Positions 1 to 11,831 are shown, counted from the first letter of the stretch. The stretch: DNA of 64,000 bases from Tupaia tana (GCA_026018925.1 JAKSZU010000008.1:12317626-12381625); one strand, 5' to 3'. Numbers and translations are program-made. Notes: generated from the sequence alone by a model not told the origin.

Positions 1-366
1 ACTAGGCCGAACTAGCGTCCTCACCGGTGCCTCCCTGATTGTGAATCTTCCTTGAAATTCCCTTGGCTGGATATTCCCGTGTCCTACTCCTTGTCCTTCA
101 CCTTTCAGTTGAAGTGTTAACTTTATGAATATTTGCCCCCAACCTTCTTCATCACAAACAAAATCAAAATCATTTCCTATTGCATAATTCCTTTCTTTTC
201 TTTTGTTCATAGCATTTACCACTACTTAAAATTATATTCTTCATTGGTTTGCTTGGCTGCTGTTATCTCTTCCAGTAGAATTTAAGCTTCAGTAGAGCAG
301 CAACTACCTCCATTTCATTTACTGCTCTTGCGTCAGTGCCTAAAGCAGTGACTGACAAAGACCTAG
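1..366. other. Unassigned AT-rich sequence
   Basis: No coding potential and no repeat family that I recognise. Ordinary AT-rich mammalian-type intergenic sequence. Confidence 0.4.
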
Positions 367-422
367 CTGATGACCGGAAGAAGATCTGGGTTCTAGTGCT
401 AACTCCAGCTCAAACTTGCTGT

Positions 423-423
<1 letters not shown>

Positions 424-466
<43 letters not shown>
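424..466. repeat. (CA)n microsatellite
   Basis: About 21 uninterrupted CA units. It abuts the reversed tRNA-like head of a SINE, at the place where intact copies carry an alternating GTGTGCGTG segment, so it probably grew from SINE sequence. Confidence 0.95.
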
Positions 467-468
<2 letters not shown>

Positions 469-556
469 TGTGCTCAGGGAGGTATTGGGGCTCGAACCGA
501 GACTCTTCCCACGTGAGACCAGTTGGTTGTGCTGTCCTTGTGCCACCTCCTGGCTC
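467..556 (-). mobile_element. tRNA-derived SINE, head fragment
   Basis: The minus strand reads GGAGCCAGGAGGTGGCAC onward, then a good box B match (GGTTCGAGCCC). Only the head survives; the body is replaced by the CA microsatellite. Diverged, no clear TSD. Confidence 0.7.
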
Positions 557-823
557 CATTTCTTAATAACAGCGAGTCAGTATGAAACCAGGACCTTGAA
601 CATCTTTATTCTCCAGTTTGGTCATTTTATATTTAGAATTTTTTTAAGGAAATGAAGATTAAAAAAAAAAACAGTTCTGTGAAAAAAAAAGGTTATTACA
701 ACTTTATTTACAGTAGCAAACATTTTTAGAAATCTAGGTATCCAGTAGTCAGTGAATAACTTAATAAATGCCATAGAGAAATATGAGGAACTCTTATACA
801 ACTATTTAAAAATTATTATTTTA

Positions 824-990
824 AGGACTTGTGTATTTAATTTTATTTAGTAGCATTCTTTCTTAATTTGACCAGCGAGAGACAGAGAGAGAAAGAGGAA
901 AGCGAGAAAGCAGGCTGCCAGGTCAGGGACTCAAGCCTTGCTCAGCCATTTGGGAGTCCAGTGCCTTAACCATTGTGCCACCTGCCAGCC
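824..990 (-). mobile_element. Short (form B) tRNA-derived SINE
   Basis: The minus strand has a GGCTGGCAGGTGGCAC head, GGTTAAGGCACTGGACTCCC, then directly a CT-rich end and TGGTCAAATTAAG tail, without the long body. An AAAATTATTATTTTAA-like direct repeat flanks it (about 807-823 and 996-1010) and is the probable TSD. Confidence 0.8.
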
Positions 991-1119
991 ACCTTCAAAA
1001 TTATTTTTTAAAAGAATATTTAATGTCATAAGAAAGTGCTTATGCAATAATGCCAGGTGAAATATATATATATTTTATATATAATTATAAAATGCCATTA
1101 AATTGTTTCTGTTTGACCT

Positions 1120-2150
1120 GCAATAATGCAGTTAAAAATGAAGCTTCCAGGTACCTTGATTCTCTGCCTTTCTTCAGAACGCAATATTGGTCTCCTATAG
1201 TGATGACAATGCATTGATTAAACCTGGTTAACAGAAGCTGCAAGTAATCCAGGTGCCCTAATCAGACACACGGTGCCAAAGAATAGGAGGTAAACCCCAT
1301 AAATGGCCTGCTGCTGTGTGAAGTTTTAAGGAGTAAAACAGCCTAGGGTCATTCCCTTATGATAAAGGTCAAGATATTGCATTGGTCCTTCTACCATTTG
1401 AATGTGGGCGGCAACCTGTATCAGTCTTGGGATTGCTGGTCCAACCCACTTATCTTGTAAATAACTTGGAAATCTGCCTATTTTGAGTGGAGTCCAATGC
1501 AAAAAAACCCTGTTCTAAGTCTGCGCCCTGCCGCTCAGGCCATATGGCCCAGAAGACCCAGTAAATTGAGACAAGTCATTGTATGGCAGTTCCCAGTTCA
1601 AGGGTTTCTTCCCAGGGCCCTAGAGCTCTGGAGCAAGGCCTTGTCTTCTGTAGCAAAGCAGTGTTTGAGCAATAGCTGCCAGGTGCTGGTGGGCCCTAGC
1701 AGAGATTGAGCATGACCAACATGGATGCTGAGTGACTGGTCTTCCCAGATGGGCTGGGATTTGTCACAAGGCGGAGTGCACTGTGTATGGCCATGGCACT
1801 ATGAGGGATCTACCAGAGTAGGACCACAGAGCACAGGGGGCTGAGAACGGCATGCATGAATATCACCTCCCTCAGCTCCATCAATGCTCTGAGGACAATG
1901 GCAGGGAAGGAAGAACCTGGGGCTGTTCTTGGACTGCCTCAATATATCTGTGTGAGCTGACCGTGGACTGCTGCTGCACCAGAGCCAATTGTGACACACG
2001 ACACATCCACGGGACCCACCTCTGTCAAGATAGGCATCCACCTTGAAGGGTGAGGTGGATACGTACAGACTTGCTGAAGGATAGAAGTATAGACTAATCC
2101 CTCAACAACTGCGTGCTGCATTGGAAAGTAAATCATTCTGTAACTGCAGT
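1120..2150 (+). mobile_element. Decayed endogenous retrovirus, ERVL-like pol remnant
   Basis: The stretch around 1500-1720 (gccatatggcccag, ttcccagggccct, ctctggagcaaggcc) resembles the RNase H part of ERVL-type pol in sense orientation. Stops and frameshifts occur throughout, and no LTR was identified beside it. Long dead and non-coding. Assignment is from remembered similarity; an unclassified repeat or single-copy sequence remains possible. Confidence 0.42.
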
Positions 2151-3435
2151 CCTAATCTTAAATTATGGTTGTTCTTTGTTATAGCTAGCGGTGTATGATT
2201 TAACTGTAAGAATTAATGCATAAAACTTGACTTGTGATTTAGCTAGGAAACAATGACTAGACTTCTCAAGTCAATTTTTAATGAACTGTTAATGTACTAT
2301 CACACACATTTTGGCATATATGGAGTTGTGTATGTGTTTGAGTGTCTGTGTATTAAATCTTGGCAGCTTACTATATTTCCCAGGATAAAATGTAAGAGGC
2401 ATAGTGTTAGACATAGAACACACTATCCGTTGCTATCAATCTATTGATCTATCTACCATTTTATTTGTTTTATGATCTATTTTAGCCCTACTGGGAAATA
2501 AATTTAGGGTCACAATTTTTTAAACTCAATCAGAGAAATCTTTAGGTACTCATGAGATTTTTAGTGACAGTTTGTTTGCATTTAGTAGCAGAAGGAATCA
2601 AATGGATTCGTGACTGGATTCTTTGCTACTAGCGGCCGTTTCAAACATATCTAATTTGAATTTTTCATTTACACAGCTGGTTTTATTTGCTCTGAGGTAT
2701 TATTGCAAAAAGGGATGGAAGAAGCACATGTGTTATATTAAGCTCAAGGCTCATTTAAACATTTTATCTTCCAAATCCTGAACTACAATTGACCCTTTAA
2801 AGTTCAGGATTATACTTACTCCTGGAATTATTAAAACTCCTGTTTTTATAAAGAAAGTCACATCAAAAAATGATCGGGAATAAAATTAGTCTCTCCAAAG
2901 CCTACTAAATAAATGACACTAAAAATGATATGAGTGAAGAATTCAGTTCCATATTTGTTAGTATTCCATTTGTTTAAAAAAAGTGTTATTATTGAAGCTC
3001 ATGATTCACCGAAGACAAGCACAAATTCAATTTGTACTATTTTTTAATGTTAAGAGACTTATTTTTGAATATTCAACTTTATGTTTTGGTGATGGCTTTT
3101 TCTTTTATTGCATATATTATGAAGTAGTAGAGAAAGAAATATAATTACAAAACCATGACAAATAGATAAAATATATCACATGGAATAGTTTATCTTAATC
3201 TTAAGGCTAAGATTCACTACAAAGAAGAATATTCTGAAATAATAAATCACCCTCTTGAGGATCATATTTTTAACCTAGTGTCATTTTAGAAAGGTGAAAT
3301 ACATTACTTGTAAAACCACTATTTTATTTTCCTCCAAAGACACACTTAATTACTTATGGAAACAACAAAAATATGTCCTTAGTAAATCTTACGCATGAAC
3401 ATCAAAATTTGCATCAAATTGATTTGTTGTTTTAA
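2151..3435. other. Unassigned AT-rich sequence
   Basis: About 1.3 kb without recognisable coding or repeat content. One CpG-bearing tract (ctagcggccgtttc, near 2630) stands out in otherwise CpG-poor DNA. Confidence 0.4.
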
Positions 3436-3664
3436 AGTTTCTTTCTTTCTTCCATGAGTGAGCGAGACAGAAAAAGAGATAGATAGACAGCACTCCCAAT
3501 TGGGTCTTGTTACCACAATCCACCCCTAGGTTCAGCCATGGCCGATGGTAGGCACGTGCATTCCCAGGGTTCTCAGGGAAGTGTCTGGACGTGAAACCAG
3601 AACCTTCCCAAGTGGGCCTGCCTTGCAGAGCATTGCACTTTATTGCTGCACCACTGTTTGGATC
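3436..3664 (-). mobile_element. Older (form C) tRNA-derived SINE
   Basis: The minus strand has a diverged head (GGATCCAAACAGTGGTGCAG), a body distinct from form A, and an end beside CATGGAAGAAAG. The same arrangement recurs at 6615, 10018, 50804 and 55993. Confidence 0.7.
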
Positions 3665-3749
3665 CAGAATATATTTCTAAATAGATCTTTAGCATGTAGT
3701 AGGCTTTCCTGACTGGTTTAGAAAGTTTATTCTAATGCATTTTTATTTG

Positions 3750-3900
3750 TGGTTTTACTCAACAAATATTTATTGAGCTATTACAATGTACCAGGTGCAT
3801 CCTAAATACTACCGACACAAAGAGACCTTAGTATGGTCCTTTCCCTCAGTCTAGTGGGACCACATAGGATAGACTGGTGAAGCAAGACAGTCAGGCACCA
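3750..3900 (-). mobile_element. L2-type ancient LINE 3' end
   Basis: Plus strand shows CAACAAATATTTATTGAGC, then accaggtgcatcctaaata and a ccctcagtctagtggga stretch, the reverse of the L2 3' end (tail AATAAATATTTGTTG). Strongly diverged. Confidence 0.6.
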
Positions 3901-4835
3901 TCTTCGGAGTAAGAAAGCTGAGCTAAGTTAGTAGCAGAGGGAGGGGGAGTGGAGCAGTTGATCCCCTTTCAGATACAGACCCATAGGGAATTGACAGATG
4001 TTGACAAATCATTTTACATGGAAGAGTAAGGGGAGTTAAAAAAAAAAAAAAGACTATAATAATTTGATTGACAAATTGGAGATTAACACAAATGACTATC
4101 CTGCAAAAGTAGGTTCCAATTTGGGAGAAAATTGCAGTGAGCTAAATTGGCAATTCTGAGAGATCTAAGAGGGTCTGGAGTTAGAGCAAGAAATCATTGT
4201 TATGTTAGGCAAGGGTGACCATATAATTTATCATCTAAACCGGAATCCCCTTGGAGATTGAAAAGTGCATAAAGTCCACCATAACAACAACCATAAATGG
4301 GAGCTATCTCAGAGGAAAACCAGGACAGATGGCCACCCGAGGTCAGAGTCGGCCACAGTGTGTGGTGACTGACTTTGTTAAGATGGTACACTGATACGGG
4401 AGGATGCAAAAGGAGAGGAGCCAAGGCTGTAGGCCTTAGTCACCCAGGGAAGTGACTCACTACATTGTGGCTCAGGAGACACTGCTGCTTTCTGAAGATG
4501 GGTAAGAGGTGCTGAGAAATCTAGAGCAAAATGCCTTGTTCATCTTTAGCAATCTATTTTGTAGTTTTTAGTCTTGCCACCAAAAACAAAACAAACAAAC
4601 AAAAAATGCAAGAAAAGCATAGGGACAGGTAGTGCCTCTTTAAATGTTTGTTTTTACATCATATAAGGTTGGAGGTAGGGACAGCCCTGGTCTGACTCCA
4701 GGAGCAGCACTGTGGGTGTGGCATGGATGGGACAGGCCAGAGGAAAATGCAGTGACTGGACAGGCTTTTCATGCAATAGTATGGTCCGCAGACTGGGGAC
4801 TGTGACCATGAAAGGTTAGGAATCAGTAAGCATGT
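3901..4835. other. Unassigned sequence
   Basis: No gene or confident repeat. It may hold further decayed L2 sequence next to the 3' end on its left. Confidence 0.35.
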
Positions 4836-5030
4836 GCTTAGAGCAGGTGGTGGCATGGAAGTATTGCAAATGGATCCCACATGCCAGGACCTCCTTGAGT
4901 GTGTGGGGAGCACACACACACACCATCATCTGGATCGCCTGCAACTGGGGGCAAGTTGCAGCATGAAGACCCTGTTGTGGGTGCCTTTCTCTCTTTCTGT
5001 GTCTCTCTTTCAGGAAAGAAAGAAATTTAA
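4836..5030 (+). mobile_element. Probable form C SINE, diverged
   Basis: A gcaggtggtggcatgga head, GGATCCCACATGCC, and a CT-rich end (ctctttctgtgtctctctttc) follow the family order in plus orientation. The borders are weak and no TSD is seen. Confidence 0.5.
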
Positions 5031-5228
5031 GAAAAGCGTTTGGCTAACCATGGTGGTATGAGCAAGAGGGACCTCCCTCAGGGGCTGAGGTCAAGTGGAA
5101 GCTCCAGGTTTGTTTCCTGGCCCAGCTTAAACAGGCCAGATGAGGCAGTGCACACCCTGGTCCTGGCTAATTGGGAGGTTAGGGAAGGAGCGAACATGTG
5201 AACACCCTGCAAAAATAAAATTATAAAC

Positions 5229-5231
5229 TTT

Positions 5232-5290
<59 letters not shown>

Positions 5291-5296
5291 CTCTCT
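5229..5296. repeat. (CTTT)n microsatellite
   Basis: About 16 CTTT units, a pure homopyrimidine tract on the plus strand. It degrades to CTCT at its right edge, just before a form B SINE. Confidence 0.95.
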
Positions 5297-5310
5297 CATT
5301 AAAAAAGAGA

Positions 5311-5460
5311 GGGGTCGGCAGGTGGCATAGTGGTTAAGGGCACTGGACTTCGACATGGTTGACTACAGTTCAAGTCCCGCACCTAGTGGCTTGCTTTCTC
5401 ACTTTCTTTCTTTTTCATTCTGTCCCTTTGTAGTCAAATTAAAATAAATAAATAAAGTTA
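5311..5460 (+). mobile_element. Short (form B) tRNA-derived SINE
   Basis: Head GGTCGGCAGGTGGCATAGTG, GGTTAAGGGCACTGGACTT, box B-like GTTCAAGTCCC, then a CT-rich run and GTCAAATTAAAATAAATAAA tail. No long body, and several AATAAA motifs in the tail. Confidence 0.85.
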
Positions 5461-5669
5461 AATAAAATAATGATAGAAAAGAGGCAAAAAAAAAAAACAA
5501 GCATAATGGGTTTGTTCACAGGAACCATTCATTTCTTTGCAGGCCTCATTGATGAAGACATGTGTGAGGTTTGTTCAGAACTGCGCAAGAGAAGCTGAAT
5601 GGAGTAGTATATCTAGAAAGCTCCACTCCAGACACAACAATAGACACTAACTGAAGGCCCTTCAGACTT

Positions 5670-5912
5670 TTTTTTTTTTTTGAGAGGTTTTTGCTCTCGC
5701 CAGACAGAAAGAGACAGAGAGATAGACAGCGTGAAATCATTTCCCGGGGGGATGGCCACGCCACAATCCCTTCTCCTCCATTCTCCTCTCGGGATCTTGG
5801 GCACGCACGCACACGCGCCCGGCGTGAGTTTTAAGCCACCAGGTCCGGGACTTGAACCGCGGTCGACTACGTGGGAGTCCAGCGACATAGCCATTACGCT
5901 AACTGCTGGTCC
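5670..5912 (-). mobile_element. Young form A SINE
   Basis: Full-length reverse copy with a T-rich tail at 5670, the GTCGACCGCGGTTC core and a GGGACCAGCAGTTAGCG head ending at 5912. CpGs are largely intact. The probable TSD is cagactt (5663-5669 and 5913-5919). Confidence 0.93.
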
Positions 5913-5919
5913 CAGACTT

Positions 5920-6605
5920 CATATTTTTAAAACAAAATCTTAAGAAAAATGCTAATTAGTTCAGAAAGTCTTCCCAGGATATGCTGTAGCTGAGTCGTAT
6001 AACTCAAAAGAATCAATGGTTAAATGTTTAGAATTTGTAGAGCTTGTTGTTAAGCACAGCCTTTATTAAAAATTATGCAGTCTATTATAATACAATATTA
6101 CACTACATTATTATATTATGTAAAAGCTATAAACACTTAAAGCCCAATACTTTCTAACAACTTTATTATATTCCACTGTCCCCTACATTACAGCGGTTCT
6201 TTATGTTTATTTGTGTCCGTATGATAGAAATACTATAGAATGGTGGTTAATGTGCACCTCTCTCCAATTCCACAGTCTGCGATGTCAGACTGGTGCTTTG
6301 AGATCTGCCCCAGTGGGGCTATTTACACCAAAGATAAAGATGAGCACTGAAAACTCAGGACAACTCCCCCATACCACCACCACCAACTCCTGCGAGCTGG
6401 TTGTTAAATATTTATTTGGAAATCAAATATCTATCACTTAGTCTGAATGCTTTCTCACAATATTAGTGAACAGATTGTTAAATGCTTCCATTGGACTTCT
6501 TTATAAAAAGAAACTGTCAAGAGAGACAGTGCCCCGTTAGCATACATGATGAAGACAATTGATTAGGAACTTTTGCTTTAACCGAAAGATGTTCATTTGC
6601 TCTAA
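5920..6605. other. Unassigned AT-rich sequence
   Basis: No supported gene and no recognised repeat family. Confidence 0.4.
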
Positions 6606-6614
6606 CTGAAAGCA

Positions 6615-6861
6615 GTCTTTCATTTATTTATTTATTTATTTCTTCCATGAGAGAGAAAGAGAGACATAAAAAGAGAGAGAGAGAGAGAGAGAGAGCACGA
6701 CAAGCACCCCAGTAGGGCTCTCTCTCTGTGATCATCGCAGCCCCGATCCACCTGGGTCACAAGTGCACACAGGCAGGGCACACAGGGAGATCTTGGGATG
6801 CAATTCCCATGTGGATCCAGCATCCTGGATCCCGGTGTTATTGCTGCACCACCAGCTGGCC
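6615..6861 (-). mobile_element. Older (form C) tRNA-derived SINE
   Basis: The minus strand begins GGCCAGCTGGTGGTGCAGC and ends beside CATGGAAGAAATAAATAAAT. It contains a CT/GA-rich run that has expanded to about (GA)13. Direct repeat ctgaaagca (6606-6614, 6862-6870) is the TSD. Confidence 0.85.
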
Positions 6862-6986
6862 CTGAAAGCATTTTGTAATGTTTCTCTGGGAAAATGTCAC
6901 TGTAGTAAGCATACATTCAGACAAAGGAAACGAAAAAGAAAGAAGAATCAGAGCTGACACTGCTGTGTATAAAAACATGTAAATTA

Positions 6987-7246
6987 GGGACCAGCAGTTT
7001 GCGTAATGGCTATGTCGCTGAACTTCCACGTAGTCGACCGCGGTTCGTGTCCCGGACCCGGTGGTTTAAAACTCACCCTGGGTGCGTGTGTGTGCGTGCC
7101 CAAGATCCCGAGAGGAGAATGAAGGAGAAGGGATTGCAGACGTGGCCATCCCCCCTGGGGGGTGATTTCTCGCTTTCTTTCTCTGTCTCTCTCTGCACGA
7201 GCGCACGTGCCCTATAGCAAAAACCTCTCCAAAAAAAAAAAAAGAG
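6987..7246 (+). mobile_element. Young form A SINE
   Basis: Starts GGGACCAGCAGTTTGCGTAA and ends CCCTATAGCAAAAACC plus an A tail (7231-7243). A perfect 11-bp TSD, catgtaaatta, flanks it (6976-6986 and 7247-7257). Confidence 0.96.
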
Positions 7247-7439
7247 CATGTAAATTATATTCTGTGTTCCTACATTATAGGATATAAAATTTCAATTCTC
7301 TGGGAACTGCCTTCTTCCTATATTAAATGTATGCTTGTAGGCTTACTTGGCTCTTTTAACATTCTGAGTAATATTTTGATACTTGTTTACTATCTTATCA
7401 ATTTGGTGATTCTTTGTCCTGATAAAAACATGCAAACAG

Positions 7440-7711
7440 GGAACCAGCAGTTAGCGTAATGGCTATGTCGCTGGACTCCCACGTAGTCGACCGCGGTTCG
7501 CGTCTCGGACCCGGTGGCTTACAACTCACGCCGGGCGCGTGTGCGTGCGTGCCCAAGATCCCGAGAGGAGAATGGAGGAGAAGGGATTGCGGCGTGACCA
7601 TCCCCCCTGGGGGGTGATTTCTCACTTTCTGTCTCTATGTCTCTCTCTGTCTGTCTGACGAGCGCACGCGCCCTATAGCGAAAAAAACCTCTCCAAAAAA
7701 AAAAAAAAAAA
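7440..7711 (+). mobile_element. Young form A SINE
   Basis: Near-consensus copy with CpG-rich core and an A tail of about 20. TSD aaaaacatgcaaacag at 7424-7439 and about 7712-7727. It lies only about 180 bp downstream of another young copy in the same orientation. Confidence 0.96.
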
Positions 7712-7729
7712 AAAAACATGCAAACAGAG

Positions 7730-8089
7730 GAAACTTACTTAGAAAACCCAAATTAGTTTGTTCCTAACTACAGTAGTTTTGCCATGGTATGGTAACATGC
7801 CAGGTCCAAAGAAACTTAGAATTGAACTTTTCTAACCCCATAGAAATGGGCCAGGTTAGAGTAGCAGCAGCCCCAGGAGAGCAGAAGAGCCAAGGCCGTC
7901 TGCATTTCTTCACATGGAATTTCAAGGGTTTACCGATCAGCTGATTTCTTTTTTGTTTTTAGCATGTATTTATTTATTATGATTTTCTTTTTTAATATTC
8001 AGCATCAGTTATTTATTTATTGTTTTTCTTATATATTTTACTTCTTTTTCCCCCTTTGATTCCCTGAGACCCTGGCATTTGGTAGAAAG
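7730..8089. other. Unassigned AT-rich sequence
   Basis: T-rich stretch with TTTATT runs and no gene. It may include decayed L1 3' sequence leading into the fragment that follows. Confidence 0.35.
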
Positions 8090-8200
8090 TGGACGTATAT
8101 GGAAGATTTATTTACTACTAAGTGAAGCAAGCCAGACTAGGAAAGAGAGGCATTGTATGTCCCCACTTAATATATACCAAATGTACTGCACTCTATGGCA
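8090..8200 (+). mobile_element. Possible L1 ORF2 3'-end fragment
   Basis: The motif actaagtgaagcaagccaga, followed by a gaggcattgtatgtcc stretch, resembles the sequence just before the L1 ORF2 stop codon. Short and diverged. Confidence 0.4.
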
Positions 8201-8341
8201 GAAACCGATTTTGGTTTTAACTTTACAGTAGCTCTTTTGGTTTGCCCATTTTTATGGGTTAGAGTAGATTTAATTGAGACTCCTTTATCAGAACGGATAA
8301 TCTATCAAAAGCTGAAAAGAGTTTATTTAATTTTCTTTTTC

Positions 8342-8614
8342 ATTTATTTATGTATTTATTTTGGAGAGTTTTTTGCTATAGGGCGCGTGCACTCACTAGA
8401 AAGACAGAGAGAGACAGAGAGACAGAAAGTGAGAAATCACCTCCCAGGAGGGATGGCCATGCTACAATCCTGTCTCCTCCATTCTCCTCTCAGGATCTTG
8501 GGCACACATGCACATGCGCCTGGCATGAATTTAAGCCACCAGGTCTGGGACTCGAACCGTGGTTGACTACATGGGAATCCAGTGACATAGCCATTACATC
8601 AACTGCTGGTTCTG
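8342..8614 (-). mobile_element. Form A SINE, slightly diverged
   Basis: Full-length reverse copy: CTATAGGGCGCGTGCACTC near the tail and an aactgctggttc head end. Several CpGs have become TpG/CpA, so it is somewhat older than its neighbours. TSD taattttctttttc at 8328-8341 and 8615-8628. Confidence 0.95.
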
Positions 8615-8816
8615 TAATTTTCTTTTTCTTTTACCTAGAGTAAAAGGCATACAGGAGACTTGTATGCCTAATAGGTACATTTTAATCAACAAATCCTAAT
8701 ATTGGTTTTAATATGTCAATATTCTGCACATAAAAAGTTTTAAAAGTTCATAAATGATGTGGCATCTATGATATCAGATTATTTAAGTAAAAGATTAAAT
8801 TTAATGGAATACATTA

Positions 8817-9046
8817 GGGCCAGCATCATGGCACGGCAGTTAAGAGAGCTGAATTCCACACAGTCCACTGTAGTTCGAATTCCAGTCCCAGCAGCTTGAA
8901 AAACATGCTGGGCATATGAGTGCCCATTTCCCAGTGGGATGGAAAAATGGAAGAGAAGGAATTGTGGTGTGACCGTACACTGTTGCGAAGTGTTATTTTA
9001 CTTTCTCTCTCTGGTGAGCACATGTACCCTCTGGCTGGCTGGCTGT

Positions 9047-9050
<4 letters not shown>
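8817..9050 (+). mobile_element. Older tRNA-derived SINE
   Basis: Head GGGCCAGCATCATGGCACGG, body with gggatggaaaaatggaaga, CT-rich run and gagcacatgtaccctctgg end. The A tail has been replaced by a long TA/TG microsatellite. Confidence 0.85.
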
Positions 9051-9115
<65 letters not shown>

Positions 9116-9145
9116 ATATATACATACACACACACACACACATAT
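9049..9145. repeat. Compound (TA)n(TG)n...(CA)n microsatellite
   Basis: About 23 TA units, then TG units, TATATA and CA units. The alternating purine-pyrimidine TG and CA blocks flank a short AT block, so the right half forms an inverted repeat able to pair with itself. It sits in the tail position of a SINE. Confidence 0.95.
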
Positions 9146-9159
9146 ACACATATATACTC

Positions 9160-9705
9160 ATTATTTATAATTGTCAAGTTCCATACCCACCCTAGATGAA
9201 CAGAATTCAATAATAAGAAGACATGATTCTAATGACACTTCCAAACTATGCTAACCATGTCAACACTTTCAAGAAGCTACCCATGTGAAGAGACCCATGT
9301 ATCACGTAAGAGTCTAGGAGATTTTTCATCCCCTTTGACTTAAGCCCTAGCTGTGGCTCATGGCTGCAGTCATTGGCATAGACTGGGCAACTTTAGATGC
9401 CCTCTTCCCCCCAACAGGCTTACTAACAGGTGTGAAGGCCAAGAATATAGCAAGGATCTTACACCAGGACACAATTACAACAACAGGTTGGACATAGCAA
9501 GTTCTGTCTCCAAAACACTTCCAGTATTACAACTAAAAAGTGTCTAGCTATACTTCAAGCAACAAAGTTGTTCTCTAACTAGTTCCATAGTTACATGTTT
9601 AAGATGTGCAAGCTCTGAGTGGAGACATCTTTTTCTAGATAGTATATTCTCCAAAGGCATATCTGTAATAAATTAATCTGATGAATGCATAATCTCAAAT
9701 GAATA
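9160..9705. other. Unassigned sequence
   Basis: No gene or recognised repeat in about 550 bp. Confidence 0.4.
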
Positions 9706-9711
9706 AATATG

Positions 9712-9833
9712 AGGGAACTTCAAAAGTTTATGAAAAAGGTGTTTCATGAAAAAAATCATGCATGCATGGGGGGGAGCAACAAAATAAACTTGTACCTTCA
9801 CTGCAGTTGTCCATGAACTTTTTGAAGTCCCCT
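9712..9833. mobile_element. Mariner-like MITE, terminal inverted repeats visible
   Basis: The left end agggaacttcaaaagtttat pairs with the right end gaactttttgaagtccc. The centre has catgcatg and aacaaaataaact. It is one of four related palindromic elements in the window (also 26549, 39478, 51255) and is too short to code for a transposase. Confidence 0.75.
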
Positions 9834-10017
9834 GAGAGCGGTGATAGATAAATACAGACAGAGTTACACTGAGGTATACGCCGGACGCCGTTTCTATCCC
9901 TTCACTCTTGGCTCCATTTCTGTGAGCTCTAGGAACACGCAGTGTGTCCATCTCTTCTTTCTGTGTCCACTAAATAAAGGTCCAATGTGAAACGCACATA
10001 TCCCTCATTTTCTTAGG

Positions 10018-10230
10018 TCTATTTATTTCTTTCACAAGCGAGACAAAGAGACAACACCCCAGCAGGGTCTTCATGCTGCAGTGCACCCTCAGCTCCCGGC
10101 CAGTCCCAGATCAGGGTCACGCACACGCCCAGCATGCCCAGCGAGGTTTCTGGAGGTGACCCTGGGACCTTCCCAAGTGGAAGAGACATAGGGTTCAGCC
10201 CTGCACAGCTTTCTGCGCCACCTCCTGGTC
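10018..10230 (-). mobile_element. Older (form C) tRNA-derived SINE
   Basis: The minus strand begins GACCAGGAGGTGGCGCAGAA and ends at TTGTGAAAGAAATAAAT. Its GC-rich body (cacgcacacgcccagcat) is better preserved than in other form C copies. Confidence 0.8.
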
Positions 10231-11487
10231 TTCTCCCCATCCCTCCCACCCAGTTTTAAAATCCTCGTCCCCTAGTATGAACTATAAGGCGCCGAGCCAG
10301 GCTGAAGAGAGTTTTTAGCTGAATGGTCTATAGAGGCCCTACTGGCCCAGGCCAGGCTTAGGCACCAGCTCGCTGTTTCTGTCTTTACCCTCTCAGTCTC
10401 TCAGGAGGAGTAGCTGCATTACATATTGCTTTATTACAAACCTCCTAGGAGCATATTTAATAGAGCGCATATGGAGGCATTTGGCAACAGCTCTCCCAGA
10501 GAGAACCGCTGCCGGTAAATCAGGTTTCTTCTATTGTAAAGTCCTTTTTATGTTGCGAAGGGAAAAATAGTGCTGACTCATTAGTCATCTAGAATATTTT
10601 CTTTCAACTTGGAAAGCAGTAAAATGTATCTCTGAGGAAAATTAATCTGAGGCTACCTCTTCAAATTAAACTGGGGTTTCTGAGTCTGGGAATTTGATTT
10701 AAGAAATCATTTTTGCATAAATAGATCTACGTTCACATTTTCAGGTCAATAGAAAGGTGCATCATCTATTTCATACATAACCTTCCAGCTAAAATGGAGG
10801 TAGGAGTTCACTTGGATGGACAGTAGGGGGAAGACCATGAGAAAATAAATCTTCAAGTGAAATGCAATGATAAAACTTGCAGCCTGGCATTTTCCTCTTT
10901 GATTTTGACAAGGAGGAGAGAACATTATATATACTTTCAGTAATGAACTTGAATTCCATGAAACTGGTAGTAGAAGTGAGTGAGATTAGCATGTATTTTG
11001 ATTGACATTAGAAATCTATTCCTGTTTATTTAACTCTGAGGTATCTTTATTTTGATTTTAAGTTAATAGAGAGGGAAAAGACATACCATCATCTTGTCAA
11101 GCTAAGCAGAGAAGTGGATCTGATTTCCTACTGAGAAATTATAAACATATCTTCTTTCCTGTTGGGATAAAATCAGAACTCGAGCTCATTTCCTATAAGG
11201 GTTATGTTGGCTGGTTCTGTTTCCTTGTAAGTATAGAAGGAGTGAGATTGTATCTATATTAGAATTACAATCATGAAAAAATGCAAAGGGCAGTCTAGTG
11301 TATAGGAATATAAGGTAGTCAGATGCATATATGAGTACTTTGCATTTTGAGAATAAATTCTTGAATGTACATAATTAGCATGTACTTTTTTCAGATGGTT
11401 AGATTTTTCTCTTCTGAGTATGTCATTTTTTTTCTTTATTGCAATGCAGTGAATATTCATTAAGGGCACTGTACTAGTACTACAATG
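10231..11487. other. Single-copy-looking sequence, about 1.25 kb
   Basis: No recognised repeat and no supported gene. The part at 10420-10720 (ggagcatatttaatagagcg onward) is free of low-complexity sequence and could be conserved noncoding DNA, which only alignment can show. Confidence 0.35.

Positions 11488-11526
<39 letters not shown>
11488..11526. repeat. (TG)n microsatellite
   Basis: About 19 uninterrupted TG units shortly before a SINE. Confidence 0.95.
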
Positions 11527-11527
<1 letters not shown>

Positions 11528-11570
11528 TTAAATACTGTTGCATATCTATCAGAACTGAAGAGTATTCAGA

Positions 11571-11831
11571 GCCAGCCCTGCAACCTGGTGGTTCAGGGAG
11601 CTGGATCTCGCATGGCTGTCAGAGTGGTTCAAACCTCAGCTCTGGAGACTTGAAAAACTACACTAGATGTGTATATTTGCATGTCCCAAACATTGATAGG
11701 ATGGAGAAATGGAGGAGGATGGATTGCAGTGTGACCACTCCCCAGTGAGGAATGCTTTCTGCCTCTCCCTCTTTCTCTCTGTCTCTGGTGAGTGCATGAG
11801 CCCTCTTGACAAACAAATAAACAAAAAAACA
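11571..11831 (+). mobile_element. Older tRNA-derived SINE
   Basis: Head GCCAGCCCTGCAACCTGGTG, body atggagaaatggaggagga, CT-rich run, gagtgcatgagccctcttga end and AAACAAATAAACAAAA tail. CpG-depleted. Confidence 0.85.

Noticed and set aside
5042-5220. Possible 7SL/Alu-like motif (cctggctaattgggaggtta)
   Set aside because: Similarity is short and imperfect, no second copy occurs in the window, and no 7SL-type structure extends beyond it.
8826-9210. ORFs with Tyr-Ile and Cys-Val repeats
   Set aside because: Translation of the TA/TG/CA microsatellite.
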